DNA of 64,000 bases from Marinicella algicola (lineage in GTDB: Bacteria; Pseudomonadota; Gammaproteobacteria; Xanthomonadales; Marinicellaceae). The notes under the pieces were generated by a model. That model was not told the DNA's origin and searched no databases. It saw only the letters and a program-made list of their open reading frames with translations. This document shows, piece after piece, positions 17,967 to 30,365 of this stretch. The stretch is from contig NZ_JAQOMR010000001.1 in NCBI RefSeq assembly GCF_028401385.1, positions 622,501 to 686,500 of the forward strand, in the 5' to 3' direction. The first letter of the stretch is position 1; each line of letters opens with the position of its first letter. A program made the translations under genes and the position numbers.

Positions 17967-18009
17967 GCACCCGACAGGATTCGAACCTGTGACCTCTGCC
18001 TTCGGAGGG
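17967..18009 (-). repeat. Right attachment repeat: longer but incomplete tRNA-Arg(CCG)
   Basis: The same 43 bp as at 6553-6595. Here the tRNA likeness continues on the reverse strand to AGCGTCTG in the anticodon stem and D-arm edge, with an A discriminator and encoded CCA. It then stops matching tRNA where the D arm should be (about 18017). No full tRNA-Arg(CCG) can be folded. It marks the right boundary of the island and suggests a further rearrangement there. Confidence 0.82.
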
Positions 18010-18017
18010 CAGACGCT

Positions 18018-18427
18018 GATCACAAAGAAAGCGAGGCCGCTCAAACCGTCTGGCAGACGGTCAGCGACACTTTGCAAAGGCTGCATTCCGCGGCAGGGGC
18101 GGACGCGGTCGTCCCTGCCTGATCGCCACATGGCTGCATGCTTCCCATTTTCCGCGAATGCCGTTCCCCATTTTGGGGGCCACTGCCTCTTGGCAAGATG
18201 GATAAGAACGGCACAGCAGGAGGTTTTCGCAGATGCGACACTTGGCCTTGGCTGTTAGAAATTTCTGGCGGGTCGGGCTTTGGCGGACGGCTGCCCGATA
18301 CTGGCCGCGCGCCAACAGCGCGAGGAGATCGCGCGGGCTTCATCGTTGCACCTCAGGCGTGTTCTGGCTAACCTGAAATTGTATCGTGGTGTTGTGACAT
18401 GAGGCGGCCGTTGGTGCCGAAGGGGAA
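18018..18427. other. Intergenic stretch right of the island boundary
   Basis: About 410 bp with no supported gene. The missing 5' part of the tRNA-Arg would be expected at its left end and is absent. Open frames on either strand lack ribosome sites and read as arginine/proline-rich shadows. I see no repeat or IS end. Confidence 0.4.
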
Positions 18428-19405
18428 TTGCTGAGAAAAATTTCTTTTATCCTGCTTGTTTTGTTGTTTTCTGCAGGACCGCTTGGCTTTGCTGGTCTTG
18501 TCTTCGAGAGCCAGGCGCTGGCCCAGCAGACCGAAGATGAAGACAGCACAAGAGGCATAGAGCTGGATGCGGAAATACGCAGGAGCATTTCCCGGGGCTG
18601 GTACAGTGATTTCATGCTGATGCTGTCTGCCTTTCTCGGCGACGGCGCCAGCCAGAACAATCTCGGTATACAATATCTCACAGGTGTTGGCCGTCCACGC
18701 GATCCGGAAGATGCAGCCATCTGGTTCGAAAAGGCGGCGACCAAGAACATTACCTCTGCTCAGGCCATTCTCGGGTCGCTCTACATGTCTGGGGAAGGCG
18801 TTCCCGTCGACTATTCAAAGGCAGCTCTTTATCTGCGTCCGGCGGCGTCAAACGGGCACAAGCAAGCACAGTATAATCTAGGGGTACTCTACCAGCAGGG
18901 CTGGGGTGTTGAGCAGGACGACGGCGAGGCCTTCACTCAGTTTCATAGCGCCGCTGCACAGGGATATATGCTGGCGGAGTTCAACGTTGGCATATATTTC
19001 CTGCAAGGAATTTATGTCGAGCAGAATGATCAGAAAGCCTTCGAATGGCTGGAGCGGGCCGCCTACAAGGAAATGCCTGAGGCACAACTCAATTTCGGCT
19101 ATCTCTACGAGCATGGAATAGGCACGGACCGCGATATCAGCAAAGCACTCCGTTGGTACAAAAGAGCGGCACGTCAGGGGCTGAGTGACGCGCAGTTCGT
19201 CACAGGCATGTTCTACCGCAACGGAAATGGCGTTGAGAAAGACTGCGATCAGGCTGTGCACTGGCTGATCAATTCAGCCGAGCAGAACCATCGTGATGCC
19301 TTAAAAGAGCTCGGTTTTATGTATGAACACGGGCTTTGTGTTCCCTATGATCCCGGCGAAGCCAAGGAATGGTATGCCCGCGCCGGTGCATTCAAACGCG
19401 GCTGA
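18428..19405 (+). CDS. Exported Sel1-repeat protein
   Basis: 325 residues with an N-terminal signal peptide (LRKISFILLVLLFSAGPLGF, cleavage near SQALA-QQ), so periplasmic or surface. Seven Sel1-like repeats of about 36 residues follow, for example AQAILGSLYMSGEGVPVDYS and AQYNLGVLYQQGWGVEQDDG. The last copy has ELGFMYEHGLCVPYDPGEA. Sel1 repeats form helical solenoids for protein contacts; no partner is evident. The only in-frame start after the upstream stop (18395) is TTG 18428, with AGGGG unusually close. Confidence 0.85.
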   Translation: MLRKISFILLVLLFSAGPLGFAGLVFESQALAQQTEDEDSTRGIELDAEIRRSISRGWYSDFMLMLSAFLGDGASQNNLGIQYLTGVGRPRDPEDAAIWFEKAATKNITSAQAILGSLYMSGEGVPVDYSKAALYLRPAASNGHKQAQYNLGVLYQQGWGVEQDDGEAFTQFHSAAAQGYMLAEFNVGIYFLQGIYVEQNDQKAFEWLERAAYKEMPEAQLNFGYLYEHGIGTDRDISKALRWYKRAARQGLSDAQFVTGMFYRNGNGVEKDCDQAVHWLINSAEQNHRDALKELGFMYEHGLCVPYDPGEAKEWYARAGAFKRG

Positions 19406-19513
19406 TTGGAGCAAGGCTTTTCCGCTTTGTCACTCAATCTCAATCCTTTGGTAACCAAAACAGGAGAGAATCCGGACAGTCACCAGTTGTTGAGTACCTG
19501 TACAAGCGAGTAA

Positions 19514-20694
<1,181 letters not shown>

Positions 20695-20771
20695 TAAGTT
20701 TCCCATATAGGTTGAATTATTCCCTGCAGCAGCGTTGCGGTTCAGGACCTCCGGACAACACGCAGCAAATT

Positions 20772-20806
20772 CCGGGCCCGGTATAAATCGGGCCCGGTCT
20801 TATTTT
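20772..20806. terminator. Bidirectional rho-independent terminator
   Basis: CCGGGCCCG (20772-20780), eight-base loop GTATAAAT, CGGGCCCGG (20789-20797), then TCTTATTTT. A perfect nine-pair stem between the convergent ccrM and HAD genes; it serves both. Confidence 0.85.
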
Positions 20807-20813
20807 GAGGGGA

Positions 20814-21427
20814 TCAGGCGGTAATGCCGAAAGATGCGAAATCGGCTTTCAGCGTCTTGGCATCTGTGAAACGAACCGCATTCCAGCCTGCAGCCTTTGC
20901 CCCTTCAACATTGACGGCCTTGTCGTCAATGAACAGCGTTGCCTCGGGCGCAAGGCCGAATTCCTCGGCGTGGCGGTCGAAAATATCGCGGTCGGGTTTG
21001 ACCATCCCGACTTCGCCGGAAACGGTGATGCCACGGCCCTCTTCGAGAAACGGGTAGCGGGCTCGGCAGATGCTGAAGGTATCGGGCGCAAAATTCGTCA
21101 ACAGCGTCACATCCCGCCCCGAGGCGATCAACGACTGGTAAAGTGCGACTGAATCTTCATAAACATAGGAATCATCTCTTCCCAATGAGCGCGAAAAGCC
21201 CGGATGTTGTCGGCCTCTTGCGGGTGACGGGCGATTGCCTCGGCTTCTGCTTCAGGCCAGGGGCGCCCGCGGTCCTGCTCGTGGTTCCAGGCATCGGTGC
21301 AGACCTCGGCAAAGAAACGGGCGCGTTTTTCCGGGTCCGGAATGATGCGCGAGAACGGCACCAGCGGGTCGTAATGCACCAGTACATGGCCGATGTCATA
21401 GACGATGTGGCGGATTTCAGTGGTCAT
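20814..21427 (-). CDS. HAD-IA family hydrolase (frame break near 21170)
   Basis: Haloacid-dehalogenase-type phosphatase. Motif I region is RHIVYDIGHVLVHYDPLVPF; here DIG replaces the usual DxD/DLG, as in the YihX-like branch. The cap is AEVCTDAWNHEQDRGRPWPE. After WEEMIP the frame shifts and continues YVYEDSVALYQSLIASGRDV with motif II TLLTNFAPDTF. Lys of motif III is in GEVGMVKPDRDIF, and motif IV is ATLFIDDKAVNVEGAKAAGW. The start ATG (21425-21427) overlaps the end of mutY, so the two are coupled. Confidence 0.83.
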
Positions 21428-22497
21428 GATCTCTCCTGCGGGCCTTGAATGCGTCAGGTATAGCCTGCGTGATTGCCTTTTCATTACACTGGGAAGGGCT
21501 TCTTCACCAAGTGCGGCGATTTTAGTCCAGCGTGCCCCGGCCACCGGGCGTTCGCCAAGGTTTGCGTGCCAGATGGCGAGCCTGAGCTCAAAATGGGTGA
21601 AGACGTGAACGACTTCGCCCTTGGCCGTCCAGTCTGCGGTAAACGGGGCGGCACCCGCTCCGGTTTCACCGTCAATCCTTGCGGTCCAAGCGGTTGTCGG
21701 CACCTCCGCCATGCCGCCGAGAAGACCTTTGTTTTCGCGGGTTTTCAGCAGTATCCGTTGGTCTGGCGTTTCCGCGATGAAGGCCGCGCCCCGGCGCACA
21801 GGCCGTGCGGCTTTCGGCATTTTCAGTGGAAAGCGCTGCGGGTCGTCGCGGGCAAGCGCGATGCAGTCATCGCGCAGCGGACAGAGCACGCAGGCCGGCC
21901 GTTTCGGTGTGCAGATGGTGGCGCCCAGATCCATCATCGCCTGTGCGAAATCGCCCGGGCGCTGGTCGGGCGTCATTTGTCTGGTGTGCGTTTTGATGTC
22001 CGGTTTGGCTTTCGGCAACGGCGTTTCGATGGCAAAAAACGCGTGATCACGCGTTCGACATTGCCATCGACAACGGCCTCCGGACGGTCGAAGGCAATGG
22101 CGGCAATCGCTGCGGCGGTATAATCGCCGATGCCGGGCAGTGCTTTCAGCCCTTCGAAAGTCTCCGGAAATGCGCCGTCATGTTCGCGCGCCAGCACTTC
22201 GGCGCATTTTTTCAGATTGCGGGCACGGGCGTAATAGCCGAGCCCCGCCCAGGCGGCCATCACCTCATCTGTGTCCGCGGCGGCGAGATCTGATACCTTT
22301 GGCCAGCGCGTGAGGAACTTGTCGAAATAGGGTTTGACCGCCTGTACGGTGGTCTGCTGCAGCATGATTTCTGAAAGCCAGACGTGATAGGGGTCGGGCA
22401 GGACGCCTTGCGCCTTATCGGCAGGGCCGACGCGCCATGGCAGTTCCCGGTGGTGGCGATCATACCAGACGAGAAGCTTTCGGGCGAAATGATCCAT
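21417..22497 (-). CDS. mutY: A/G-specific adenine DNA glycosylase MutY (two frame breaks)
   Basis: Removes adenine opposite 8-oxoguanine. MDHFARKLLVWYDRHHRELP starts at 22497. SEIMLQQTTVQAV precedes the helix-hairpin-helix LKALPGIGDYTAAAIAAIAF and catalytic Asp in EAVVDGNVERVITR. A break near 22010 follows. Then DFAQAMMDLGATICTPKRPA, CVLCPLRDDC gives the [4Fe-4S] cysteines, and a NUDIX-like C-domain follows (KTRENKGLLGGMAEVPTT). Near 21475 a run of four A (five expected) fuses the frame to the HAD gene. The corrected end is VMKKAITQAIPDAFKARRRD, stopping TGA at 21417-21419 inside the HAD start. Confidence 0.92.
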
Positions 22498-22676
22498 GAT
22501 GTCCTTGCTTTCATGCGCGGTCCTCATCGCTTATCGCGGAAGACCTTCGCCGGGCAATATATGTACGGAAATTACCTCGTGCTTTTCCGTCCTCCCTGTT
22601 CATTGCGGGACAAATTCACTAAGGTCTGCAAACCTTCTGCCGCATGACGCGGCCGACTTTGTGAAGGTTTGGAAAA

Positions 22677-23282
22677 ATGCGTTCGTTCCGCCAGAAAAAT
22701 GCCAGCCAGATTGCCGATGTGGCCAACAGCCTCATCGACCCGATTCTTGCGCGTCGCTCGGGCATTTCGACAGCGCTGCTTGGGGCCTGGGACGAAATTG
22801 CCGGCGCAGCCTATGCTGATTTTTCGCGGCCGGAAAAGATCGTCTGGCCGAAACGTCCTTCCGAAAGTGAAGATGGCGGCTTCCGGCCCGGATGCCTGAC
22901 GATTGCCTGCGAAGGCGCGCGCGTTCTGTTTCTGACTCACGCGCAGGACGAGCTGATCCATCGGGTCAACGGCTTTTTCGGCTATTCGGCGATCGATCGC
23001 ATCAAGGTGATCCAAAAACCGGTGCAGCCGCCGGGCGGACGCCGCAGGCCGCCACCGCAGCTTTCCCCGGCTGAAGCGCGTGACCTGGAAGCGCGGCTTT
23101 CAGGCATCGAGTCTGAGAAACTGCGCGCGGCGATCATGCGGCTTGGCGCAGGTGTGATGAGCGAAAAGCGCAAAAAGGAAGCGTCGGCCGCAAGGAGCGA
23201 GGTTGATGGCTCATTTCGCAGTCACATATGTTTGAAGGTCGGGCAGGTGTGCCGGCTTGTGAAAACGTTCGCCGGTCGCTAG
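22677..23282 (+). CDS. DUF721 (DciA-like) protein
   Basis: 201 residues, MRSFRQKNASQIADVANSLI, then ISTALLGAWDEIAGAAYADF, the DUF721 signature; VLFLTHAQDELIHRVNGFFG and IDRIKVIQKPVQP complete the KH-like fold. DciA proteins of this family load replicative helicase in many bacteria; whether the rhizobial form does is not shown here. The tail after GAGVMSEKRKKEASA is longer and less conserved than usual, so the true C-terminus may be near 23190 if a base is missing. Divergent from mutY; precedes the dsbA-like gene. Confidence 0.83.
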   Translation: MRSFRQKNASQIADVANSLIDPILARRSGISTALLGAWDEIAGAAYADFSRPEKIVWPKRPSESEDGGFRPGCLTIACEGARVLFLTHAQDELIHRVNGFFGYSAIDRIKVIQKPVQPPGGRRRPPPQLSPAEARDLEARLSGIESEKLRAAIMRLGAGVMSEKRKKEASAARSEVDGSFRSHICLKVGQVCRLVKTFAGR

Positions 23283-23304
23283 TGAAGGTTAAACGGGAAA
23301 CCAG

Positions 23305-23990
23305 ATGAGAGACATGAAAATGGCTGAATTCGAGATCACCAAGCGGACCCTTTTGCGCGGCGTTGCTGCCGGTGGCGCGGTGGCGGGGCTGTCCTTTGCC
23401 CCTTCCGCTTTTGCCCAGAGCGCTGAACTTCCCAAAAGCACGGGCAATGTCGACATGGAAAAGGCGCTGCAGCCCGGACCTCTTGTGGACATATCGATGG
23501 GCGAGGAAGATGCGCCGGTCAAGATCATCGAATATCTGTCTATGACCTGCCCGCACTGCGCCAATTACCAGGAAGATACCTTTCCGGCGATCAAGGAAAA
23601 CTACATCGACACCGGCAAGGTCTATTACATCTTCCGCGAATTCCCTTCGATCCGCGCGCCATGGCGGCCTTCATGCTGGCCCGCTGTGCCCCGAACGGAA
23701 AATATGTGCCCTTCATGGACATGATGTTATCGCAGTTGAGGACCTGGGCAACGGCCGAGGATGGCAGCGCGGCAATGCTGCAAATGGCGAAACTGGCCGG
23801 TTTTACACAGGAAAGCTTCCAGGCTTGCTTGACGGACCAGACTCTGCTCGATGAAATAAATGCTGTAAGAGAGCGCGGGGCGGAAGAATTCGGCATCAAT
23901 TCAACGCCGACCTTTCTGATCAACGGCAAGAAATATTCGGGGGACATGTCGGTTGACACTATGTCGGCCCTTATCGACAGCATGCTCTGA
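23305..23990 (+). CDS. DsbA-like thiol-disulfide oxidoreductase (frame break near 23650)
   Basis: Exported thioredoxin-fold protein that would introduce or isomerise disulfides in the periplasm. The N-terminus has a Tat-like signal, TKRTLLRGVAAGGAVAGLSF, ending APSAFAQSA. The thioredoxin part starts DISMGEEDAPVKIIEYLSMT with active site CPHC, then YYIFREFP. One missing base separates this from MAAFMLARCAPNGKYVPFMD. The cis-Pro segment is in GINSTPTFLINGKKYSG. About 225 residues in total. It sits between DUF721 and smc as in other rhizobia. Confidence 0.88.
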
Positions 23991-24012
23991 AATAACGTCC
24001 GCTGAGATTTTG

Positions 24013-24041
24013 GCGCGCGCCGGGAAAGGCGCGCGCTTTTT
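24013..24041 (+). terminator. Rho-independent terminator after the dsbA-like gene
   Basis: GCGCGCGC (24013-24020), loop CGGGAAAG, GCGCGCGC (24029-24036), then TTTTT. It ends 33 bp before the smc start. Confidence 0.82.
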
Positions 24042-24073
24042 GTGTCTGCAGCCATGTTGTGGGGCGGCAGACG

Positions 24074-27000
24074 ATGAAGTTCAATCGCCTGCGTCTTGTT
24101 GGTTTCAAGTCCTTCGTCGAGGTGGGCGACTTCGTCATTGAACCCGGCCTGACGGGCGTGGTCGGCCCCAATGGCTGTGGCAAGTCCAACCTGGTTGAGG
24201 CGCTGCGCTGGGTGATGGGCGAAAATTCCTATAAAAATATGCGCGCCTCCGGCATGGACGACGTGATTTTTCGGGATCCGGCAACCGTCCGTCGCGTAAT
24301 TCGGCCGAAGTCGGCCTTCATATCGACAATTCAGACCGCACCGCACCGGCAGCCTTCAACGACAGCGACGAGATCCAGGTCTCACGCCGGATCACCCGCG
24401 AGCAGGGGTCGCTCTACCGCATCAACGGCAAGGAGGCCCGCGCCAAGGATGTGCAGCTTCTGTTTGCCGATGCCTCGACCGGTGCGCGCTCACCTTCGAT
24501 GGTCGGGCAGGGGCGGATCGGGGAACTGATCCAGGCCAAGCCGCAGGCCCGCCGTCAATTGCTGGAAGAAGCGGCCGGCATTTCCGGCCTTTATTCGCGC
24601 CGCCACGAGGCAGAACTCAGATTGCGCGGTGCCGAAACCAATCTGGAACGGCTGGAGGATGTCACCGCCCAGCTTTCCAGCCAGATCGAAAGCCTGAAAC
24701 GTCAGACCCGGCAGGCCACGCGGTTTAAGTCATTGTCTGCCGGTATCCGCGCGCATGACGCCATTCTTTTGCATCTGCGTTGGGTGGAGGCGAAGAAGGT
24801 TGAGGCCGAGGCGACCAGCGCACTCAATCAACTGACGACTGCTGTGGCCGGACGCGCCAACGAGCAGATGGAAGCGGCCAAGACACAGGCTGTTTCCGGT
24901 CTCAAAATGCCGGAACTGCGTGATGAAGAGGTCAAGGCCGCTGCTCTACTCCAGCGCTTGCAGATTGCCCGCCGCCAGCTTGAAGATGATGCCGCGCGGA
25001 TGATGCGCCGCCGCGACGAGCTATCGCGCCGCCTGCTGCAGCTTGCCGAGGATATCCGCCGCGAGGAGGCGATGGTCGCAGACAACAGCGCCATTCTTGA
25101 GCGGCTTGCCACCGAAGAGGCCGAGCTTTCAGAGTTGCTGGAATTTTCCGGTGAGGAGGTTGCCGGTGCGCGCGAAACCATGGATGAGGCGGCGGCGCGG
25201 CTTTCCGAAAGCGAAGCCACCCTGACCGCACTGACGTCCGAGCGGGCCGAGGCCGCTGCCAATCGCGCCCAGCTGGAGCGCGCGATTACCGATCTGACCG
25301 ACCGGCGGGCGCGGCTGGAAAAACAGATTGGTGAGGCTGACAGCGAGCTCAACGGCATTTCTACCCGCATGGCCGCGCTACCGGACCCCGGGGAAAAGCG
25401 CGAGGCGCTGGATGCTGCCCAGAACGCCGAGGAAGAGGCCTATGGTGCGCAGGAGAGCGCGGAGGAGAACCTTGCCGAAGCGCGCCGCAATGAAGCGCTG
25501 ACCCGTCAACCGGTGGAAGCGGCAAAGGCAAGGCTTTCCGAAATTGAGACCGAGGCGCGGACCATTGCAAACATGCTTTCGGCCAGTGCCGCCGCCGGTG
25601 ATTTCACACCGCTTGCCGATCTTCTCAGCATCGAACAGGGATATGAAACCGCGCTTGGCGCCGTACTGGGCGATGATCTGGAAGCGCCTCTGCAGGCCGA
25701 AGCGCAGGCACATTGGCATGGCAATGGCGATGGTGCGGATGATCCGCCGCTGCCGGCTGGCTGCCGACCGTTGAGCGAAAGGGTCGATGCGCCGCCAGAA
25801 GTGATGCGGCGGCTGAAACAGGTTGGCCTCGTTGAGGACGGCGAGGGCCAGTCTCTGATGCGTTCACTTTCGCCGGGGCAGGAACTGGTGACCAAAGACG
25901 GTGCCGTTTTCCGCTGGGATGGCTATGTGAAAGGGGCTGATGCGCCAAGTGCGGCAGCTCTCAGGCTCTCCCAGAAAAACCGGCTGGCTGCGCTCGAGGG
26001 TGAGCGGCGTGAGGCGGAGGTGACGCTAGAAGATGTCCATCAGCGCCAGCAGCAGGCCGGCGACGAAGTCCGCACCGTCGAGGGCGCGCTTTCCGCGGCC
26101 AGAGAAGCTGTCCGTATGGCCGGTCGAATGGTGGCGGATGCGCGCGCGGCTCTTGCCGAAGCCGAGCGGGCGTCCGGTGAACTGGTGCGCCGCCGCGATG
26201 TCGTGGCTGAAACCCGCAGCCAGCTCGCCGGCCAGCTTGAGGATGTCGCAATTCGCCACGAGGAAACCGAAGCTCAGCTTGCCGCAGCGCCCGATTTTTC
26301 ACAGCTTGAACAGCGTCTCGCCACGCAAGGCGCGGAGGTCGGCCGGATGCGCGGCGAACTGGCCGAAGCGCGCGCGCGCCATGATGGGCTGATGCGCGAA
26401 AACGATGCGCGCAAACGCCGGATCGTAGCGATTGGGCAGGAACGCGCCAGTTGGGAAAACCGTGCAAAGGGCGCTGAAGCGCAGATCGCCACGCTGAGGG
26501 CGCGCGAGGAAGAGGCACGTGATGAACTTGAAGGCCTTGATGAGGCGCCGGAGGAACTGGAGGACAAGCGCCGCCAGCTGACGCGCGAACTGGAAACCGC
26601 CGAAACCGCTCGCACGGCTGCCGCCGACCGGCTGGCCGAGGCGGAGGAAGCCCAGCGCGAGGCCGACCGGCATGCCGCCAAGGCGCTTGCCGACCTTGCC
26701 GAGGCACGCGAGAAAAGAGGGCGTGCGGAAGAGCGTCTGGTATCCGCGCGCGAGCGGCGCGAGGCGGCCGAAGCGCGTATTGGCGAAGTCCTGGAGGTCG
26801 CCCCCATGAGGCCTTCCGCCTGACCGGCCTTGCGCCCGATGCCGATCTGCCTGATCCGATGGCGGTTGAGCGCGCGCTCGAACGCCTGAAGGTCGAGCGC
26901 GAACGCCTGGGCGCGGTCAATCTGCGTGCGGAAGAAGAGCAGGCCGAGCTTTCCGAGAAACTCGAGGATCTGGTGCGGGAACGCGACGATATCCTTGATG

Positions 27001-27532
27001 CCATCCGCAAATTGCGCGGTGCCATCCAGAGCCTCAACCGTGAGGGGCGTGAGCGCCTGCTGGCGGCCTTCGATGAGGTCAATGACCAGTTCCAGCGGCT
27101 GTTTATCCATCTGTTTGGCGGCGGCACGGCCGAACTGCAACTGATCGAGTCGGATGACCCTCTGGAGGCCGGCCTCGAAATCCTCGCCCGCCCGCCCGGC
27201 AAGAAGCCGCAGACGATGACGCTTCTGTCGGGCGGCGAGCAGGCGCTGACGGCGATGGCATTGATTTTTGCGGTGTTCCTCACCAATCCGGCGCCGATAT
27301 GCGTGCTCGACGAGGTCGATGCTCCCTCGACGATCACAATGTCGAGCGCTACTGCAATCTGCTGGACGAGAATGGCGGAAACCACCCAGACCCGCTTCAT
27401 CGTTATCACCCACAACCCGATCACGATGGCGCGGATGGACCGGCTCTTCGGTGTGACGATGGCGGAGCAGGGGTCTCGCAGCTTGTTTCGGTCGATCTGA
27501 GAACGGCCGAAAAACTCGTTGAGGAAGCCTGA
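24074..27532 (+). CDS. smc: Chromosome segregation protein SMC (about five frame breaks)
   Basis: SMC forms ring ATPases that compact and segregate the chromosome. Walker A is in [20 protein letters not shown] near the start (ATG 24074). A break near 24285 is followed by the Q-loop/coil region [20 protein letters not shown]. Long coiled coils flank a hinge ([20 protein letters not shown]) from 24.6 to 26.8 kb. After a break near 26815, the signature [20 protein letters not shown] and Walker [21 protein letters not shown] follow. The last 200 bp switch frame three times (27325, 27365, 27475), one switch being an extra A at GACGAGAATGGCG. About 1150 residues when corrected. Identification is certain; real inactivation is unlikely. 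Confidence 0.95.
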
Positions 27533-27668
27533 TCGCGCGCTGTCTTGAAGCGCCCACCTGGATTTTCTCTTTTCTCCAATTCTCATTTCGGTGCCGATGC
27601 TCTAACGTCCCGGAAAACAACAGTGAAAACGGGTGCCGTTGCGGCGCATCCGGCAACCGGGCGGATAG

Positions 27669-30365
27669 ATGGCGAACTGGGTTTACGGTTTCGGTTTCAG
27701 CGAGGCGGAAGAACATGAGATTGACCGGGACCGGCTGGGCGGCAAGGGCGCGAGTCTCGCCGAAATGTCGCGCATGGGGCTGCCTGTGCCACCGGGGCTG
27801 ACCGTGGTTTCCGATGTCTGTCTTCATTTCTACGAAAACGCCAAGACCTTTCCCGAAGGCCTTAAGGAGGAGGTTGCCGAAGGCCTGAAGCAGATTGAGC
27901 AGGCGACGGGCAAGCTTTTCGGCCGTGGTGAAAACCCGCTGCTGGTGTCGGTGCGCTCGGGGTCGCGCGTTTCCATGCCCGGGATGATGGATACGGTTCT
28001 CAATCTGGGGCTGAACGACGAGACGGTTGGACTTCTCGCAGACCATACCGGTGATCCGCGCTTTGCGTGGGACAGCTACCGCCGCTTCATCCAGATGTAT
28101 TGCGACGTGGCACTGGGGCTCGATCAGGAATTTTTCGAGGAGCTGCTGGAAGAGCGGCTTTCCGAACTCGGCCACGCCTATGAAACCCAGCTGACGGCCG
28201 GCCAGCTTGAAGACCTCGTTACAAGTTACAAGGAACTGGTTGAGGACGAGCTTGACGACGCCTTTCCGCAAGACCCCTATGAACAGCTCTGGGGGCCATC
28301 TCGGCTGTGTTTTCAAGCTGGACCAGTGCGCGTGCCACCACCTATCGCGCGCTTCACGCCATCCCCTTCGAATGGGGCACAGCCGTCAATATTCAGGCGA
28401 TGGTATTCGGCAATCTCGGCAATGACTCGGCCACCGGCGTTGCCTTCACCCGCAATCCCTCGACGGGTGAAAACGCGCTCTACGGCGAGTTCCTTGTCAA
28501 TGCCCAGGGCGAGGATGTGGTTGCCGGGATTCGCACGCCGCAAAGTGTAACGGAGCCTGGTCGCATTGCCTCCGGCGGTGAAAAACCGTCGCTGGAAAAG
28601 CTGATGCCGGAGGCGTTCCGGGAGCTTGAAACCGTTTCTGCCCGGCTGGAGCGCCATTATGGCGACATGCAGGACATGGAATTCACCATTGAGCGCGGCA
28701 CGCTTTTCATGCTGCAGACACGGGCGGGCAAGCGCGCTGCCGCTGCGGCCATGAAGGTTGCGATGGATATGGCCGATGAGGGGCTGATCACCCGTTCGGA
28801 AGCAATCATCCGCGTCGATCCGGCAACGCTCGACCAGATGCTGCATCCGACCATAAAGCCAGGTTACAAGGGCCATCAGATCGGCTCCGGCCTGCCCGCG
28901 TCCCCGGCGCCGTGACCGGCGAAATCGTGTTTACCGCCGAAGAGGCGATGACCGCCCATGCCGAGGGCCGCAAGGTCATCCTGGTGCGCACCGAGACCAG
29001 CCCCGAAGATATTCACGGCATGACGACCGCAATTGGCGTTTTGACAACGCGTGGCGGCATGACCAGCCATGCCGCTGTGGTGGCGCGCGGCATGGGCGTG
29101 CCCTGCGTGACGGGCGCCGGCAATATGCGGGTCGACCGCTTCGCCAACATATTGCACGGGGTTGGCGGAACGATGCTGCATGCGGGCGACACGGTGACCA
29201 TCGATGGCGCGACCGGACGTGTGATGAAGGGGACCGCTCCGACCCAGAAACCGTCACTTTCGGGCAATTTTCAGCGGCTGATGGAATGGGCCGATGATGT
29301 CCGGCGCATGAAGGTCAGAACCAACGCCGACACGCCAGGTGACGCCCGTGCCGCGCGCGATTTCGGTGCGGAGGGTATCGGGCTTTGCCGCACCGAGCAC
29401 ATGTTCTTCGATGGTGGTCGCATTCATATGATGCGCCGGATGATACTGGCGGAAACCGAAGATGGGCGCAGGCAGGCGCTGGACCAGCTTTGCCGATGCA
29501 GAGAGCCGACTTCGAGGAACTGTTTGCCATTATGCACGGCCTGCCGGTGACCATTCGCCTGCTTGACCCGCCGCTTCATGAGTTCCTGCCCAAGACGGCT
29601 GGCGAGGTCGAAGACGTCGCTGAGGCGCTGGGTATGGAAACCGACGCGCTGCGCCATCGGCTTGACGCGCTTCATGAATTCAATCCGATGCTCGGCCATC
29701 GCGGTTGCAGGCTGGCGATCTCCTACCCTGAGATAGCCGAAATGCAGGCGCGTGCGATCTTCGAGGCCGCCATCGCCGCCGCGCGCACGACCGGTGAGCC
29801 TGTTGTACCGGAAATCATGGTCCCGCTTGTGAGCCTGCGTGCCGAGCTTGACTATGTGAAGGCGCGGATCGACGAGGTTGCACATGCGGTTATGGCGGAA
29901 AGCGGGATGGAGATTTCCTATCTCGTCGGCACCATGGTCGAACTGCCGCGCGCCGCCCTCAGGGCCCACGAGATTGCGGAAACGGCCGCCTTTTTCTCGC
30001 TCGGCACCAACGACCTGACGCAAACAACCTTCGGGCTTTCACGTGACGATGCGCCAAGCTTCCTCAGCACCTACCAGAAAAAGGGTATCATCGAGCGCGA
30101 TCCGTTCATTTCACTCGATTTCGATGGTGTGGGAGAGCTGATGCAGCTTGCCACCGAACGCGGACGGCAGACCAAGCCGGACCTGCAGGTCGGCATCTGC
30201 GGCGAGCATGGCGGTGATCCGGTTTCAATCCGCTTCTGCGAGGGGCTTTTGCTCGACTACGTCTCCTGTTCGCCGTTCCGCGTGCCAACGGCCCGTCTTG
30301 CCGCGGCACAGGCGACGATCCGGCAGGCCGGGGAAAACCGCGGCGATCAGCCGGCAAGCCGGTAG
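27669..30365 (+). CDS. ppdK: Pyruvate, phosphate dikinase (three frame breaks)
   Basis: Interconverts pyruvate + ATP + Pi and PEP + AMP + PPi. The nucleotide-binding N-domain reads [40 protein letters not shown]. Phospho-His lies in [20 protein letters not shown], and the PEP-binding barrel contains [33 protein letters not shown] and catalytic Cys in [12 protein letters not shown] close it. Breaks lie near 28300, 28908 and 29490, each equal to one missing base. Corrected length is about 890 residues, the family norm. Its 3' end overlaps the convergent MBL-fold gene by 19 bp. Confidence 0.95.

Noticed and set aside
17964-18040. Complete tRNA-Arg gene at the right island end
   Set aside because: No D arm or 5' acceptor strand can be placed; the sequence diverges at about 18017.
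17896-18258. Possible gene starting in the right 21-bp repeat
   Set aside because: It reads through the tRNA fragment and its first residues copy the false N-terminus of the integrase frame, so it is a repeat artefact.
21128-22018. Apparent MutY-HAD fusion protein
   Set aside because: The fusion exists only because one A is missing near 21475; adding it gives the normal MutY end and a separate, overlapping HAD start.
25961-28316. Long open frames on the reverse strand opposite smc and ppdK (up to 680 residues)
   Set aside because: Arginine/serine/proline-rich shadows of GC-rich coding DNA; they span the gap and both genes in antisense, have no ribosome sites, and match no family.
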